Origin: CAYGZM01 sp964354365
Lineage (GTDB): Bacteria > Planctomycetota > Phycisphaerae > Sedimentisphaerales > Anaerobacaceae
Direction of reading: 5' to 3'
Assembly (NCBI GenBank): GCA_964354365.1
Contig: CAYGZM010000025.1
Span: forward strand, 1 to 35,120
Length of the DNA: 35,120 bases
In this document: piece by piece, positions 1 to 7,826 of the stretch
Position numbering within the stretch: position 1 is the first letter of the stretch
Layout of the letters: each line of letters starts with the position of its first letter
Made by a program: the position numbers and the translations under genes
Notes under the pieces: generated by a model
The model's database searches: none
Told to the model about the DNA's origin: nothing
The model's input: only the letters and a program-made list of their open reading frames with translations

Positions 1-22
1 GGACCGACACCCCCTGATAAAT

Positions 23-151
23 TCAGATTTTTTTCAGGCTTGCCGAAAGCACACCAAACTCCCGCATTTTGAGAAACTCAGGGCTGTTATCAAAGTCTTC
101 CCCGTCCTTGCACTTGATATTATTCTGCCTGATGAACTCGCTTAGATTCAT
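23..151 (-). CDS. small 42-aa hypothetical protein
   Basis: A complete ORF of 42 residues starting MNLSEFIRQNN and ending SASLKKI. Its ATG (149-151) overlaps the TGA stop of the upstream 208-aa gene as ATGA, which implies translational coupling and is the main reason to believe it is expressed. It is acidic in the middle (KDGEDFDN) and basic at the C-terminus. I recognise no domain. It would be the last visible gene of the minus-strand small-gene operon running from about 1180 down to 23. Confidence 0.55.
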   Translation of the reverse strand: MNLSEFIRQNNIKCKDGEDFDNSPEFLKMREFGVLSASLKKI

Positions 152-774
152 TTCTCATCACCATGGTCAAAGTGCTTGAAATCATCGTACTGTCGAGGAT
201 ACGTGCACCTGACACAATTGCGGTTTGTGATATCGCCGTCATATCTCTTGACAATCTCGTCTCCGACAAAGACAACCGTGTCTGTTGCGTCTGCAAACGA
301 CACCTTGCTTCCGCACTTCAGACACTTTCCTTTATCATCAAACGCAGGTCCTTCTACAACATCATTGGGAGTAATCTCTTCCCACAATGTATGCAGAGCT
401 CTGAAAACAATTGCCGATGTATGGGGATCATCATGCAGGTGTTTTTCCAGAATCTCAAAGGCCTGCTTAGCTGACAGTTCCACCATCAAATCAAGCCACT
501 CGTCCAGCTCTATTGCTTCTTTATGTCTTCCATTCAGGTTATCTTCATCATTGAGGTGTATCTCATTGGCGGCACGCACAAGCTGCAAATCTTCCTGGCT
601 CAATACTTCATTCTTATCAAGCTTGGCCAATATCTTCTCATGCCGTTTAATCAACTCCCGGTTCATCTGCTTGTTCTCTTCATCCAAATCACTGCCAGGC
701 GCCAAAGCTGTCCCCATTACCTCGTTGTCATCCTCCAAAACAAATCGAATCTGCTCTCTGGTTGCCCGGTTCAT
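148..774 (-). CDS. hypothetical protein with C-terminal zinc ribbon
   Basis: A 208-aa soluble protein of unknown function. The N-terminal two thirds is acidic and predicted helical, with charged runs such as RHEKILAKLDKNEVL. The last 60 residues carry CLKCGS and, about 35 residues later, NCVRC, a CxxC...CxxC pattern expected to hold one zinc ion. The start is fixed by an ATGA overlap with the stop of the 69-aa gene upstream, and its own stop overlaps the next start in the same way, so three genes are coupled. Zinc ribbons recur throughout this island, but nothing shows whether this one binds nucleic acid or protein. Confidence 0.7.
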   Translation of the reverse strand: MNRATREQIRFVLEDDNEVMGTALAPGSDLDEENKQMNRELIKRHEKILAKLDKNEVLSQEDLQLVRAANEIHLNDEDNLNGRHKEAIELDEWLDLMVELSAKQAFEILEKHLHDDPHTSAIVFRALHTLWEEITPNDVVEGPAFDDKGKCLKCGSKVSFADATDTVVFVGDEIVKRYDGDITNRNCVRCTYPRQYDDFKHFDHGDEK

Positions 775-980
775 TTTTGCTCACCGCTGCGTTGCGACAT
801 CGCATCACAGGTGCATTCGTACAGGATGTCCCAGTCAATGTGGCCGTTCAGCAGGCCCTTCTCTGCCAAGCGAGCCCAATCGTCGAACTCATCCTGGTCT
901 TTGGGCTTCCTGCCCATCGATAGCTCAAACTCCTCCTCACACAGCTCTATTACAATCTGGTAGTCCTTGATTCCAGCCAT
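771..980 (-). CDS. 69-aa acidic hypothetical protein
   Basis: The chosen start is the internal methionine of MAGIKDYQIVIEL, because the sequence ahead of it reads AGAGGTGATTAAA then ATG, a good ribosome binding site; the longer frame to 1058 overlaps the preceding zinc-ribbon gene and lacks one. The product is small, acidic and soluble, with MGRKPKDQDEFDDWARLAEKGLL suggesting amphipathic helices (first 20 residues of that stretch are the most conserved-looking). No family recognised. The stop overlaps the next ATG by 4 bases. Confidence 0.65.
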   Translation of the reverse strand: MAGIKDYQIVIELCEEEFELSMGRKPKDQDEFDDWARLAEKGLLNGHIDWDILYECTCDAMSQRSGEQK

Positions 981-981
981 T

Positions 982-1179
982 TTAATCACCTCTTTCCACC
1001 ACACGCTTGATCTCGGTATTGATACTCCGAATGTGTATGCCGTTGTCATCGCAGCCATACGGACAGCCGAAATCCAAATCCAGCGGGTTCCTGTCCATCT
1101 CGTCGATGTAGAACATCCTCTTGCAGCTTCGACACTGGTATTGCTCCAATTCGAGTGTCGTTCGTACCAGTTGGTTCAT
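982..1179 (-). CDS. 65-aa zinc-ribbon protein
   Basis: A small protein with CRSCKRMF near residue 16 and CPYGC near residue 39, a CxxC...CxxxC pattern indicating a rubredoxin-like zinc ribbon. The start is supported by a near-perfect ribosome binding site, GGAGGTGATGAAGC followed by ATG. The leader immediately upstream is one copy of the 35-bp repeat at 1183-1217 with its terminator-like hairpin. It heads the coupled set of four minus-strand small genes. Function unknown; small zinc ribbons of this kind are common in phage and integrative elements. Confidence 0.7.
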   Translation of the reverse strand: MNQLVRTTLELEQYQCRSCKRMFYIDEMDRNPLDLDFGCPYGCDDNGIHIRSINTEIKRVVERGD

Positions 1180-1182
1180 GCT

Positions 1183-1236
1183 TCATCACCTCCGAACCAA
1201 TAGAAAAGCGGCTCTCTGCAACTTAAGAGCCGCTTT
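1183..1236 (-). terminator. hairpin plus T-run in leader, repeat copy 1
   Basis: An 11-bp perfect stem (1205-1215 pairing with 1226-1236, 10-nt loop, AGCGGCTCT arm). Read on the minus strand it is followed by TTTTCT, so it resembles an intrinsic terminator. It lies only about 20 nt before the ribosome binding site of the 65-aa gene. Bases 1183-1217 are identical to 1755-1789. It may end readthrough from upstream or attenuate the following small-gene operon. Confidence 0.6.
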
Positions 1237-1275
1237 GGCGTAAGGCTTAAATACTCGTCCGTCTTTCTGTTACTC

Positions 1276-1581
1276 ATGAACGTCCTCTTTATCTGTAACC
1301 AGAGCCAGAACAGAAGCAAGACGGCCGAGGAACTGTTCCGGAGCAGGTTCGAGACCAAGTCCGCAGGCCTTTATAACGATGATCCTGTGACAAACCAGCA
1401 ACTTCGCTGGGCCGATACCATTATCGTTATGGAAGACGCCCAAAGAACCGAGATAGCCAAACGGTTTCCCCATGTCTATCTTCAGAAGCGTATCCTCTGC
1501 CTGGGCATTCCAGATATCTACCGGTGCAACCAACGTGAATTGGTCGGTGCCCTGAGAACCAAGATGAGTGAATTACTCTAG
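1276..1581 (+). CDS. low-molecular-weight phosphatase-family protein
   Basis: A 101-aa protein beginning MNVLFICNQSQNRSKTAEE. The motif C7-x5-R13-S14 matches the C(X)5R(S/T) phosphate-binding loop of low-molecular-weight protein tyrosine phosphatases, in the short variant family whose members read LFICSRNxxRSPTAEE. A DTIIVMED stretch follows as in the family. It is shorter than the usual ~150-aa enzymes and I do not see the canonical C-terminal DP aspartate pair, so true phosphatase activity is uncertain. It is the only plus-strand gene in the first 7 kb, antisense to its neighbours' leaders, overlaps the end of the 1573-1758 gene by 9 bases, and has no clear ribosome binding site. Confidence 0.75.
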   Translation: MNVLFICNQSQNRSKTAEELFRSRFETKSAGLYNDDPVTNQQLRWADTIIVMEDAQRTEIAKRFPHVYLQKRILCLGIPDIYRCNQRELVGALRTKMSELL

Positions 1582-1758
1582 CCATTCATCAAGCTGCTTC
1601 TTGGCTCTCTTCTTCGACCTGAACACCTTCGTTTCGGCGACAGCCATTTCAGGGACTCTTCGTGTCACCTTGAACTTCCGGCTCCTATGGTTCCTTAACT
1701 CAATGAATGACACTTCCCACCTTCTCGCAATGTGCTTTTGGATTCTCGTGATTCTCAT
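1573..1758 (-). CDS. 61-aa strongly basic hypothetical protein
   Basis: The product is rich in Arg and Lys (RNHRSRKFKVTRRV, FRSKKRAKKQ), suggesting nucleic-acid contact, but no fold is recognised. The start is unclear: an ideal GGAGGTG abuts the first ATG with no spacer, because this leader is copy 2 of the 35-bp repeat whose other copy places the start about 7 nt further on. An alternative start codon downstream, or decay after duplication of the leader, is possible. It overlaps tail-to-tail with the LMW-phosphatase-like gene. Confidence 0.45.
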   Translation of the reverse strand: MRITRIQKHIARRWEVSFIELRNHRSRKFKVTRRVPEMAVAETKVFRSKKRAKKQLDEWLE

Positions 1759-1807
1759 CACCTCCGAACCAATAGAAAAGCGGCTCTCTCAAAACCGAGA
1801 GCCGCTT
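1755..1807 (-). terminator. hairpin plus T-run in leader, repeat copy 2
   Basis: An 11-bp perfect stem (1778-1788 with 1797-1807, 8-nt loop) followed on the minus strand by TTTTCT. Bases 1755-1789 repeat 1183-1217 exactly, so the duplication covers one hairpin arm, the T-run and the ribosome binding site GGAGGTGATGA. It sits between the 91-aa gene upstream and the 61-aa gene downstream. Confidence 0.6.
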
Positions 1808-1831
1808 CGCAAAGGCCGAAAGACACTGTAA

Positions 1832-2107
1832 TCACATCACCGTTTCTTCCACAATACCGTCATCACTGCTCTCATCAATCTGCATTTCTATAATCTTTTC
1901 AAAACTCTTCTGCAGACAATACACAGCCAACGGTATCTCGTTACGGCTGAAGCTCTGCGATGATTTCCAGCTTCCATCCTTGTCCTTGTACCTTCGCTGA
2001 ACTGATGCCTTCAACACGGTTACCTTCCGGCCATTAGCCGTAATCTCATTTTCCCACAAAGCAGCCGAAACCAGGCCAGCTTTGACCTTCGCTACAGGTT
2101 TTGCCAT
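1832..2107 (-). CDS. 91-aa element-associated conserved protein (copy 1)
   Basis: The sequence contains the pattern SAALWENE, RRYKDKDGSWKSSQSF and IPLAVYCLQKSFE. This matches a small protein family found on integrative elements and plasmids in planctomycetes and archaea, with the consensus 'AxIWxNE...YKDxDGxWKxTxSF...LPkxxxxxxKAfE'. Function is unknown; the beta-rich core suggests an OB-like or nucleic-acid-binding fold, which is inference. A paralogue of the same length lies at 16095-16370. Start supported by GAGGTGAAACAAA before ATG. Confidence 0.65.
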   Translation of the reverse strand: MAKPVAKVKAGLVSAALWENEITANGRKVTVLKASVQRRYKDKDGSWKSSQSFSRNEIPLAVYCLQKSFEKIIEMQIDESSDDGIVEETVM

Positions 2108-2141
2108 TTTGTTTCACCTCGAGAGCCGCTGTCTAACGCAA

Positions 2142-2176
2142 CGGCCCTCTTACTCATGAAAATGGGAAGAGGGCCG
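2142..2176 (-). terminator. inverted repeat after the WD40 gene
   Basis: CGGCCCTCTT (2142-2151) pairs perfectly with AAGAGGGCCG (2167-2176) around a 15-nt loop. It lies 28 bases past the stop of the minus-strand WD40 gene and ahead of the 91-aa gene. No T-run follows on the minus strand, so it may be a stabilising or processing hairpin rather than an intrinsic terminator. Confidence 0.45.
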
Positions 2177-2203
2177 AAATTCTGCCGCGTAAATAAGTTC
2201 CAT

Positions 2204-5200
2204 CTAACTCTCTTCTATTCTTTGACAGCCACATTGTCTGCATACCACAATCCTGCTCTTCCATAAAGCTGCTTTTTTCAGACAAGTTGGACAACGGATA
2301 ATGTCCACGGGTAGAGCTCCGCAGCACCGGCAGAATATTTCCTTTTTTCGCCAAAGGGTAGCTGCCCGTCCACATCTGGGGCATGGCAGATATATGATCA
2401 AATCCTTTAGACCGGCCAATAATATAGTGCCCATCAAGAGCCCAATAAGTGCAAGGGGTACGCCGAGCGTCCATCCCCAAGGCACAAACGTACACATGAC
2501 AGTGCTAGCAACAATCAAAATGCAAGGCTTTGAAAAAGGCCGAGCCTTCTCATATAAGGATGAAATTCTATATCTCAGGAGCCGCAGTTGAGATACCTTG
2601 AAATCCTTGTCGCCACTAACGAACCTTTGCGAAGATGGAAGAAGTTGGAGATATCGATTATCATGAGTGAAAGGATTGAATCTCAGCGGTCTATGACAAT
2701 GAGGACATTCGGAGATCAGACGTGCTTCATTCCACGCATCTGCAGGGAGTTCCCTGCACGGCGAGTGCTCATTTGATATCTTAGCATTGCGTAATATTCC
2801 GTAGATCGCATCTAAAACCACATCGCTAGGTACAAAACGCCGCCCGCACCAGAGACAGGAGCTTGTGAGTTTCTCGTCATATGCCATATTTGCATTTGCA
2901 GGCACCTCATTTGCGGGCTCTTCGAGCCTATTTCGTGTTTTAGTTTCCCTCAATGCCTCGAGTGTATTCCAATTAAACAGTCGCGTGGCTGTCACCTTTG
3001 GAGCTTGATCTGGTAGATTCTTCAGCGTCAGGAAATGAAGGCTGCCTCTATCTGTACCACAGATGAAACGCCCGTCAGGGCACACTTCCGACATCGCACT
3101 AATAGACTCACCAATCGGGTATATACTGATACATTCTCCAGTGTTCAAGTCCCACACTCGCAGTGTCCCATCTTTACTCGCTGATATGGCCCATCTTCCT
3201 CCAGGAGTAACTACTATCGAAGACACGTCCAACGTGTGGCCAACCAGACACCGCAACAATTGGCCCGTTGATAGGTCGATAAATAGCAGCTTGTCCGCAG
3301 CTATAGATTGCATCCCCGATGCATATACCGCCTTCCTGCCATCTGGGGTCATTTCAATGCGGCTGGGACCCAAGGGGCCTGGATAATTATGCAGACACTG
3401 CCACTTTTCTATATCGTACAGCCGCACACTCGCATCATTACCACCAAATAAAACCAATCTTCCATCCGGTGTAAAACTAATGGATTCAGCATTTCGCGGA
3501 AGCGTTTCCAATGCTCGCAAGCACTCTCCTGTTGCTAGATCATATAGTCGTACGCTTCTATCAAAAAGACCCAAGAAGGCCCTTCTACCGTCCGAACCTA
3601 AGGTGAAACAACGCACACTGGGTAGCCTACCATCCGCCAGTCTGGCCGAGATACCTGGAGCTGTGTTTACACACCGCCCAGTGTCAATCTCCCAAATCAC
3701 GCACGATCCGTTATCATCATAGGCAATCAAGTGCTCGCCGTTAGGTGTGGTCGCAACACACTCGATGTTCCTCGAGGGCCCCTCTATAGTTCGTATGGTA
3801 AAATCGACATGCAAACTCCGCATCTTCATTGCTGCGCCGCCCCACACGTTATATATGGCATTATAGCCGTCAGATTTCATATTAAGTAATCCATCGTTGT
3901 AGATGTAACCTTCCTCTCCTTCAGTTCGGCCACTTAGATCCTTCAAGTGTTCTCCAGTCGTGAAATCCCAGCATTGTGAGCCATCCCAACCTTCTGAGAG
4001 CGCCGTGTGCCTATTTGACGCGATCTTCACACGACTAATTATGTTTGAGTGTTTCTTGAGGGAACGTGGTTCTCTTCCGGCCGCCAAGTCCCACACCCGA
4101 AGAGTCCCATCATTGCCCCCTGACACAGCTAATTTCCCATCGGGCGTGACAGCCACACAATTCACAGAGCCTTGTTGACATTCTATAGTCCTTAAACATC
4201 GTACCTCAATCAGATCCCATACACGCAACTTCCCATCCGCTCCTCCTGACACACATATTCTGCCATCTGGTGTTATTGCTACAGAAATCACGTCTTGCCC
4301 GATTAGTAGCGGTATGGCGGCATACTTCCTTTCGACAAGGTTCCAAACACATAATCCCAAGCCGTAGCCCGAAGACACGGCCTTCTCTCCATCTGGTGTC
4401 ACGGCTAGTGCACAGTGTGTACCGGCTTCGCCTTTCAGGACGTAGCTACAAAGTCCAGTTGTGATGTCCCATACCCGCAAAACTCCATAAGAATCCCAGG
4501 AAAGAGCTGACCATCCGTTAGCGCCCATGCCGACAACGTTTGGTCCCGCAACCGGACCTCCGAGACTCCACATGCGGTGCCTCCCAATAAGATCCCATAC
4601 CTGAAAAGCTGGGATCTTGCCCGGTCTTCGCGGGTCGGGCGTTTCCTCTTCTGCACATTTGGACTCCGCAATAACTGCCAACATGCCGTCTGGCGTAATC
4701 GCGATAGAACGAATAGAGTCACACTCTATTGCAAAAGCTTTTATACAACGGCCCGTTTGGAGATCCCATACCCTCAATGTGCAGTTGTCAACTACAGCCA
4801 CGACTTTCTTGGCGTCGGGTGTGGCAGAGATAGCGTTGACTTCTGTTCCAATGCCCGTGAGCGTTTTGACGCATTCTCCGGTGGATAGATCCCACATCTG
4901 GACAAAAGGTGCGCGATTCCACATTTTCGGAGTAGCCGACAGTGCGAATCTTCCGTCAGCCGTTACACTAACATAAAGTATACGATCAGACTCACATTTC
5001 AATGCAAAACGACAGAGTGGTTGACTGCTCGGACATGGTGGCCGCGGGTCTCGAGAAAACCAAGGGTCGCGACGTTCTGCCAACAAGCGGTTTGCCTGTT
5101 CGGCTACAGGTCCGCCTGTTGCGTGGTTCCTTGCGATACTCATTGTCTCTGCAGGAAAACCGCTTAGTAGGGAACTGTGTGTGGATACAAAGTTTCTGAA

Positions 5201-5686
5201 TGCTTGAATACGGTCGCTAACGGTCCGATTGGTAAGCGAATCCTCGTCCATACCACGATCTTGCCCTGTTGAGTAAATCTGTGAAATGACCGATGTGGTT
5301 CTCGGCGGCCGAGGCAGCACAACCGTTGGCTTACCACGAGACCGTTCCTTTACGGCGCTGCGATATTTGCGCAGTGCTCTGACGGAAGCACGAGAATACG
5401 CAACAAGGTCAGCGACATAGTGAGTCATCAAATCACCATGTGCTGTTTCTGCTTCGCTAGACGTCCTTGAAAGCGGCGGCAAGACAGACAATGCAGTGTT
5501 GTAATCGTTAATCAGACTGTGAAGCATACCGGCCTCACATTTTGCTTGTACGAATCTCAGATCCATAAGGATCCGCTCAGCGTTCCCTAATCTCTGGTCA
5601 CAGTCGGAGTGAAGGATATGGAATACGATGTATCGTAGTTCGTACTTTGTGAAAGCTGCGTAAGGATTTGAATGATCAACGCTCAT
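2204..5686 (-). CDS. WD40-repeat STAND sensor subunit with zinc ribbons and membrane segment
   Basis: An 1160-aa protein. Residues about 1-225 are helical (YELRYIVFHIL, FVQAKCEAGMLHSLINDY) and resemble the helical linker that follows the NACHT module in single-chain bacterial STAND proteins. Residues about 228-920 hold 14-15 WD40 repeats, each with a LRVWDLxTGxC or VRLYDL signature, enough for two seven-blade propellers. Residues about 942-1010 carry CLWCGRRF and CPHCHRPL, a zinc-binding unit. About 1054-1100 is a strongly hydrophobic stretch likely to be one or two membrane helices. The last 60 residues hold four CxxC motifs (CPRCG, CRCCG, CPTC, CRQCG). The start overlaps the stop of the NACHT gene as ATGA. 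Propellers are the usual ligand-sensing part of such systems; the membrane and ribbon tail could be an effector or anchor. Role in defence is inference. Confidence 0.85.
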   Translation of the reverse strand: MSVDHSNPYAAFTKYELRYIVFHILHSDCDQRLGNAERILMDLRFVQAKCEAGMLHSLINDYNTALSVLPPLSRTSSEAETAHGDLMTHYVADLVAYSRASVRALRKYRSAVKERSRGKPTVVLPRPPRTTSVISQIYSTGQDRGMDEDSLTNRTVSDRIQAFRNFVSTHSSLLSGFPAETMSIARNHATGGPVAEQANRLLAERRDPWFSRDPRPPCPSSQPLCRFALKCESDRILYVSVTADGRFALSATPKMWNRAPFVQMWDLSTGECVKTLTGIGTEVNAISATPDAKKVVAVVDNCTLRVWDLQTGRCIKAFAIECDSIRSIAITPDGMLAVIAESKCAEEETPDPRRPGKIPAFQVWDLIGRHRMWSLGGPVAGPNVVGMGANGWSALSWDSYGVLRVWDITTGLCSYVLKGEAGTHCALAVTPDGEKAVSSGYGLGLCVWNLVERKYAAIPLLIGQDVISVAITPDGRICVSGGADGKLRVWDLIEVRCLRTIECQQGSVNCVAVTPDGKLAVSGGNDGTLRVWDLAAGREPRSLKKHSNIISRVKIASNRHTALSEGWDGSQCWDFTTGEHLKDLSGRTEGEEGYIYNDGLLNMKSDGYNAIYNVWGGAAMKMRSLHVDFTIRTIEGPSRNIECVATTPNGEHLIAYDDNGSCVIWEIDTGRCVNTAPGISARLADGRLPSVRCFTLGSDGRRAFLGLFDRSVRLYDLATGECLRALETLPRNAESISFTPDGRLVLFGGNDASVRLYDIEKWQCLHNYPGPLGPSRIEMTPDGRKAVYASGMQSIAADKLLFIDLSTGQLLRCLVGHTLDVSSIVVTPGGRWAISASKDGTLRVWDLNTGECISIYPIGESISAMSEVCPDGRFICGTDRGSLHFLTLKNLPDQAPKVTATRLFNWNTLEALRETKTRNRLEEPANEVPANANMAYDEKLTSSCLWCGRRFVPSDVVLDAIYGILRNAKISNEHSPCRELPADAWNEARLISECPHCHRPLRFNPFTHDNRYLQLLPSSQRFVSGDKDFKVSQLRLLRYRISSLYEKARPFSKPCILIVASTVMCTFVPWGWTLGVPLALIGLLMGTILLAGLKDLIIYLPCPRCGRAATLWRKKEIFCRCCGALPVDIIRCPTCLKKAALWKSRIVVCRQCGCQRIEES

Positions 5687-7119
5687 TTGAAGTCTGGTGA
5701 GCTCTGTTTCCTGACCTTACTTAAGGCCGATTCTGCAATCATGGAGTGATATGTTCTTAGGTCCGGGTTTACCTCCTCTCTGAGGAAATCACGGAAAGCA
5801 GTGTGGTACAGGTGACAAGTACTCCGACCCTCATCATCTGATTCAAAGTGCAGGAACTCTGACCATTTTCTCAAGACATCCCGTACCTCCCTCAGATTAA
5901 GCTTTGTCCACTCCGCTATTTGCCCCGCCGAGACGCACTCTTGAGCTGCTGCCAAAACGCAAACGACGGGCTGGAATAATCGCTCGAAGGTATCTGGATT
6001 GTTGTGGCGCATCTGTGCCCAATGGCAATGGTAATAGGAACGTAAACCGTAGGGCAATTCATCGACACTCTTTTCAAAGAATTGTCCTTGCTCTATCGCT
6101 GGCAGAACGTGACGTAAGTACATAAAGTTGCCTTCACTTCGCGTGGCCACCTCATCCACAAACTCATTGTGTTCAAGCTGCCTTCTTTCCATCCACGCCT
6201 TGATCCCTTTCCGTGTGACTTGTTTACGAATGTAAGCCTCCACGTCTAGGCCATTATCCAGTGATTGCGCATCGAGACTGATGATGCGACAATTGGCAGT
6301 GCGCAGTCTCAAGTCATGCAGTCTTCTCGTAGTAGCGATCACGTAAATGTTTTCCGGCAGACTATATGGTAGGAATAGGAGGTTGTTTGGACCAGCCTCT
6401 CTTGCGTCATAGACTTCATCGAGGGCGTCAACAGCTATTATTAAAGGTCGCTGTCTGCCAGGTTTCCCAGCGACTTCCTCTAACAGTCTATTGAGGAAAG
6501 AGCCATCTTTGTCATAGTCATCCGGCAATCCGGCGTAGGATAATTTGTACGCGCTTATGATCCTGGCGCAAATATTACCAATAAACTGTCGTGGCCCATT
6601 AATAGACTGCAATGCAACATTAAAGTGATGGATGAAGTAGCCTCCGGTCGTAATGAGTTGCGCCATCAATGCAGATTTGCCAATACCTGGATCACCTTCG
6701 ATTACAATATATCCACAGGGAAAAGCCTTTTCGTGAAGAAGGCCTTCAATCTTGTCAAAAACAAACTTCCTGCCAGTGAATTCCTTAGTTCGATCTTCGA
6801 TCAATGTCTGAAAAGAGATGAAGTGCTTGGCAAGTTCCGGGCTAATACCAGTTGATGGTGTGACCCCGTTGCTCCGGCCAATGCTCTCATTGCCCTTAAG
6901 CAAAGCATCGGGCTCGACGCCAAGAGCGTCTGCAAGTATGCGAATAGTGTTTATGTGGGCAGAGCATCCCGCCTCAATTCTCTCGATAGTCCTCTTCGAA
7001 ACTCTGCGTTGGCGTTTGTCAGTCTCATCCTCCAAGTCTTCCTGCGTTAGGCCCATCTTGATTCGGTGGAAGCGGACTTTTTCTCCATCAGGTTGGACCG
7101 TATTACTCTTTTTATCCAT
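5683..7119 (-). CDS. XRE-HTH / NACHT-type STAND ATPase
   Basis: A 478-aa protein. Residues about 12-75 form an XRE helix-turn-helix (RIKMGLTQEDLE, VSKRTIERIEAG). A P-loop follows, GDPGIGKSA with G142 to K148; Walker B is PLIIAVDALDEV near 225-236; YVIATTRR near 255-262 is the sensor strand. Residues about 390-440 look like the winged helix of STAND proteins, ending YHTAFRDFLREE. This is the HTH-NACHT half of a STAND protein whose linker and WD40 half is the next gene, joined by a 4-base overlap. ATP-driven oligomerisation on sensing a trigger is the known behaviour of the class; the trigger here is unknown. The HTH suggests autoregulation or DNA-linked signalling. GGAGTCGCAAC precedes the ATG. 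Confidence 0.88.
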   Translation of the reverse strand: MDKKSNTVQPDGEKVRFHRIKMGLTQEDLEDETDKRQRRVSKRTIERIEAGCSAHINTIRILADALGVEPDALLKGNESIGRSNGVTPSTGISPELAKHFISFQTLIEDRTKEFTGRKFVFDKIEGLLHEKAFPCGYIVIEGDPGIGKSALMAQLITTGGYFIHHFNVALQSINGPRQFIGNICARIISAYKLSYAGLPDDYDKDGSFLNRLLEEVAGKPGRQRPLIIAVDALDEVYDAREAGPNNLLFLPYSLPENIYVIATTRRLHDLRLRTANCRIISLDAQSLDNGLDVEAYIRKQVTRKGIKAWMERRQLEHNEFVDEVATRSEGNFMYLRHVLPAIEQGQFFEKSVDELPYGLRSYYHCHWAQMRHNNPDTFERLFQPVVCVLAAAQECVSAGQIAEWTKLNLREVRDVLRKWSEFLHFESDDEGRSTCHLYHTAFRDFLREEVNPDLRTYHSMIAESALSKVRKQSSPDFK

Positions 7120-7163
7120 GTTGCGACTCCATTACGAGCAACTCAGTCCAAATGACGACCGGT

Positions 7164-7211
7164 TTGCGAGCATCTTACGACACAAATAAAACAACGACAT
7201 GTTAAATTCAA
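7164..7211. promoter_or_regulatory. divergent promoter region, weak candidates
   Basis: The 172-bp gap between the STAND pair and the plus-strand operon is AT-rich. On the plus strand TTGCGA (7164-7169), a 17-bp spacer and TAAAAC (7187-7192) is a plausible sigma-70 promoter for the operon. On the minus strand TTGAAT (7211-7206), 17 bp and TATTTG (7188-7183) could serve the HTH-NACHT gene. Both match the consensus weakly, and their -10 boxes overlap, so mutually exclusive firing is possible. Confidence 0.3.
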
Positions 7212-7291
7212 CACAGTGACATACAGATTACCGTTCAAAAATATATCAGTGAAGGTTGAAAAAGGCAACCGATTTTCAAAGGAGATTAGAA

Positions 7292-7792
7292 ATGGAAACA
7301 CGTCAAACCAACCCAAACGAGGAGCCTCTGGAGAGCGTGCAGGCCGCAATTTACCACAGGATGTGGACCTACATCATCAAAGCATTGCGAGGCTTCTGGC
7401 ATCAGTACTATGTCGATGAGCACAATCATTTTGCCTCCGGCTTTCTTCGCAAAAAAGAGGACGAAGCCTACCTCTCCAGACTCTCCTACGGCATGGAGTT
7501 CGTCCTGCTGGAGGTAAAGATAGGCCAGCTCACGGAATGCGCCGATGTATTTGCCTTGAGGTCCTTGCTCCAGCAGCATCACCTGCCGGCAGGAACACGT
7601 CTTTGCCAGGATCCTGAAAGCGGGGAAATCACGCTTCAATCGAGCGCCTCTGTGTTCGACCCCAAGAGCATAGGCAACGTTGCCAAAGGTGTCGCTCAGA
7701 ATCTGGCTATGGCCTTGACCCAAGAAAACGAGCGACTCTTGTCTTTAGGAATCACACCTGCATACAGGGCGGCTCAACCCACGAGAGTGTAA
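7292..7792 (+). CDS. 166-aa hypothetical protein, first gene of the operon
   Basis: The start is the ATG of METRQTNPNEE, preceded by AAAGGAGATTAGAA; the longer frame begins at a TTG without a binding site. The protein is soluble and mostly helical, with an aromatic cluster (YHRMWTYIIKALRGFWHQYY) and a C-terminal helix with QNLAMALTQENERLL. No family recognised. It is separated by 34 bp from the next gene and opens a 13-gene run transcribed together up to the terminator at 16392. Confidence 0.65.
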   Translation: METRQTNPNEEPLESVQAAIYHRMWTYIIKALRGFWHQYYVDEHNHFASGFLRKKEDEAYLSRLSYGMEFVLLEVKIGQLTECADVFALRSLLQQHHLPAGTRLCQDPESGEITLQSSASVFDPKSIGNVAKGVAQNLAMALTQENERLLSLGITPAYRAAQPTRV

Positions 7793-7826
7793 CAACTGAC
7801 TCACATTTAACTGAAAGGATACCACC

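Noticed and set aside
5675..5695. Programmed -1 frameshift joining NACHT and WD40 genes
   Set aside because: The sequence TTCAAATGA has no X-XXY-YYZ slippery heptamer; the ATGA overlap is better explained by reinitiation.
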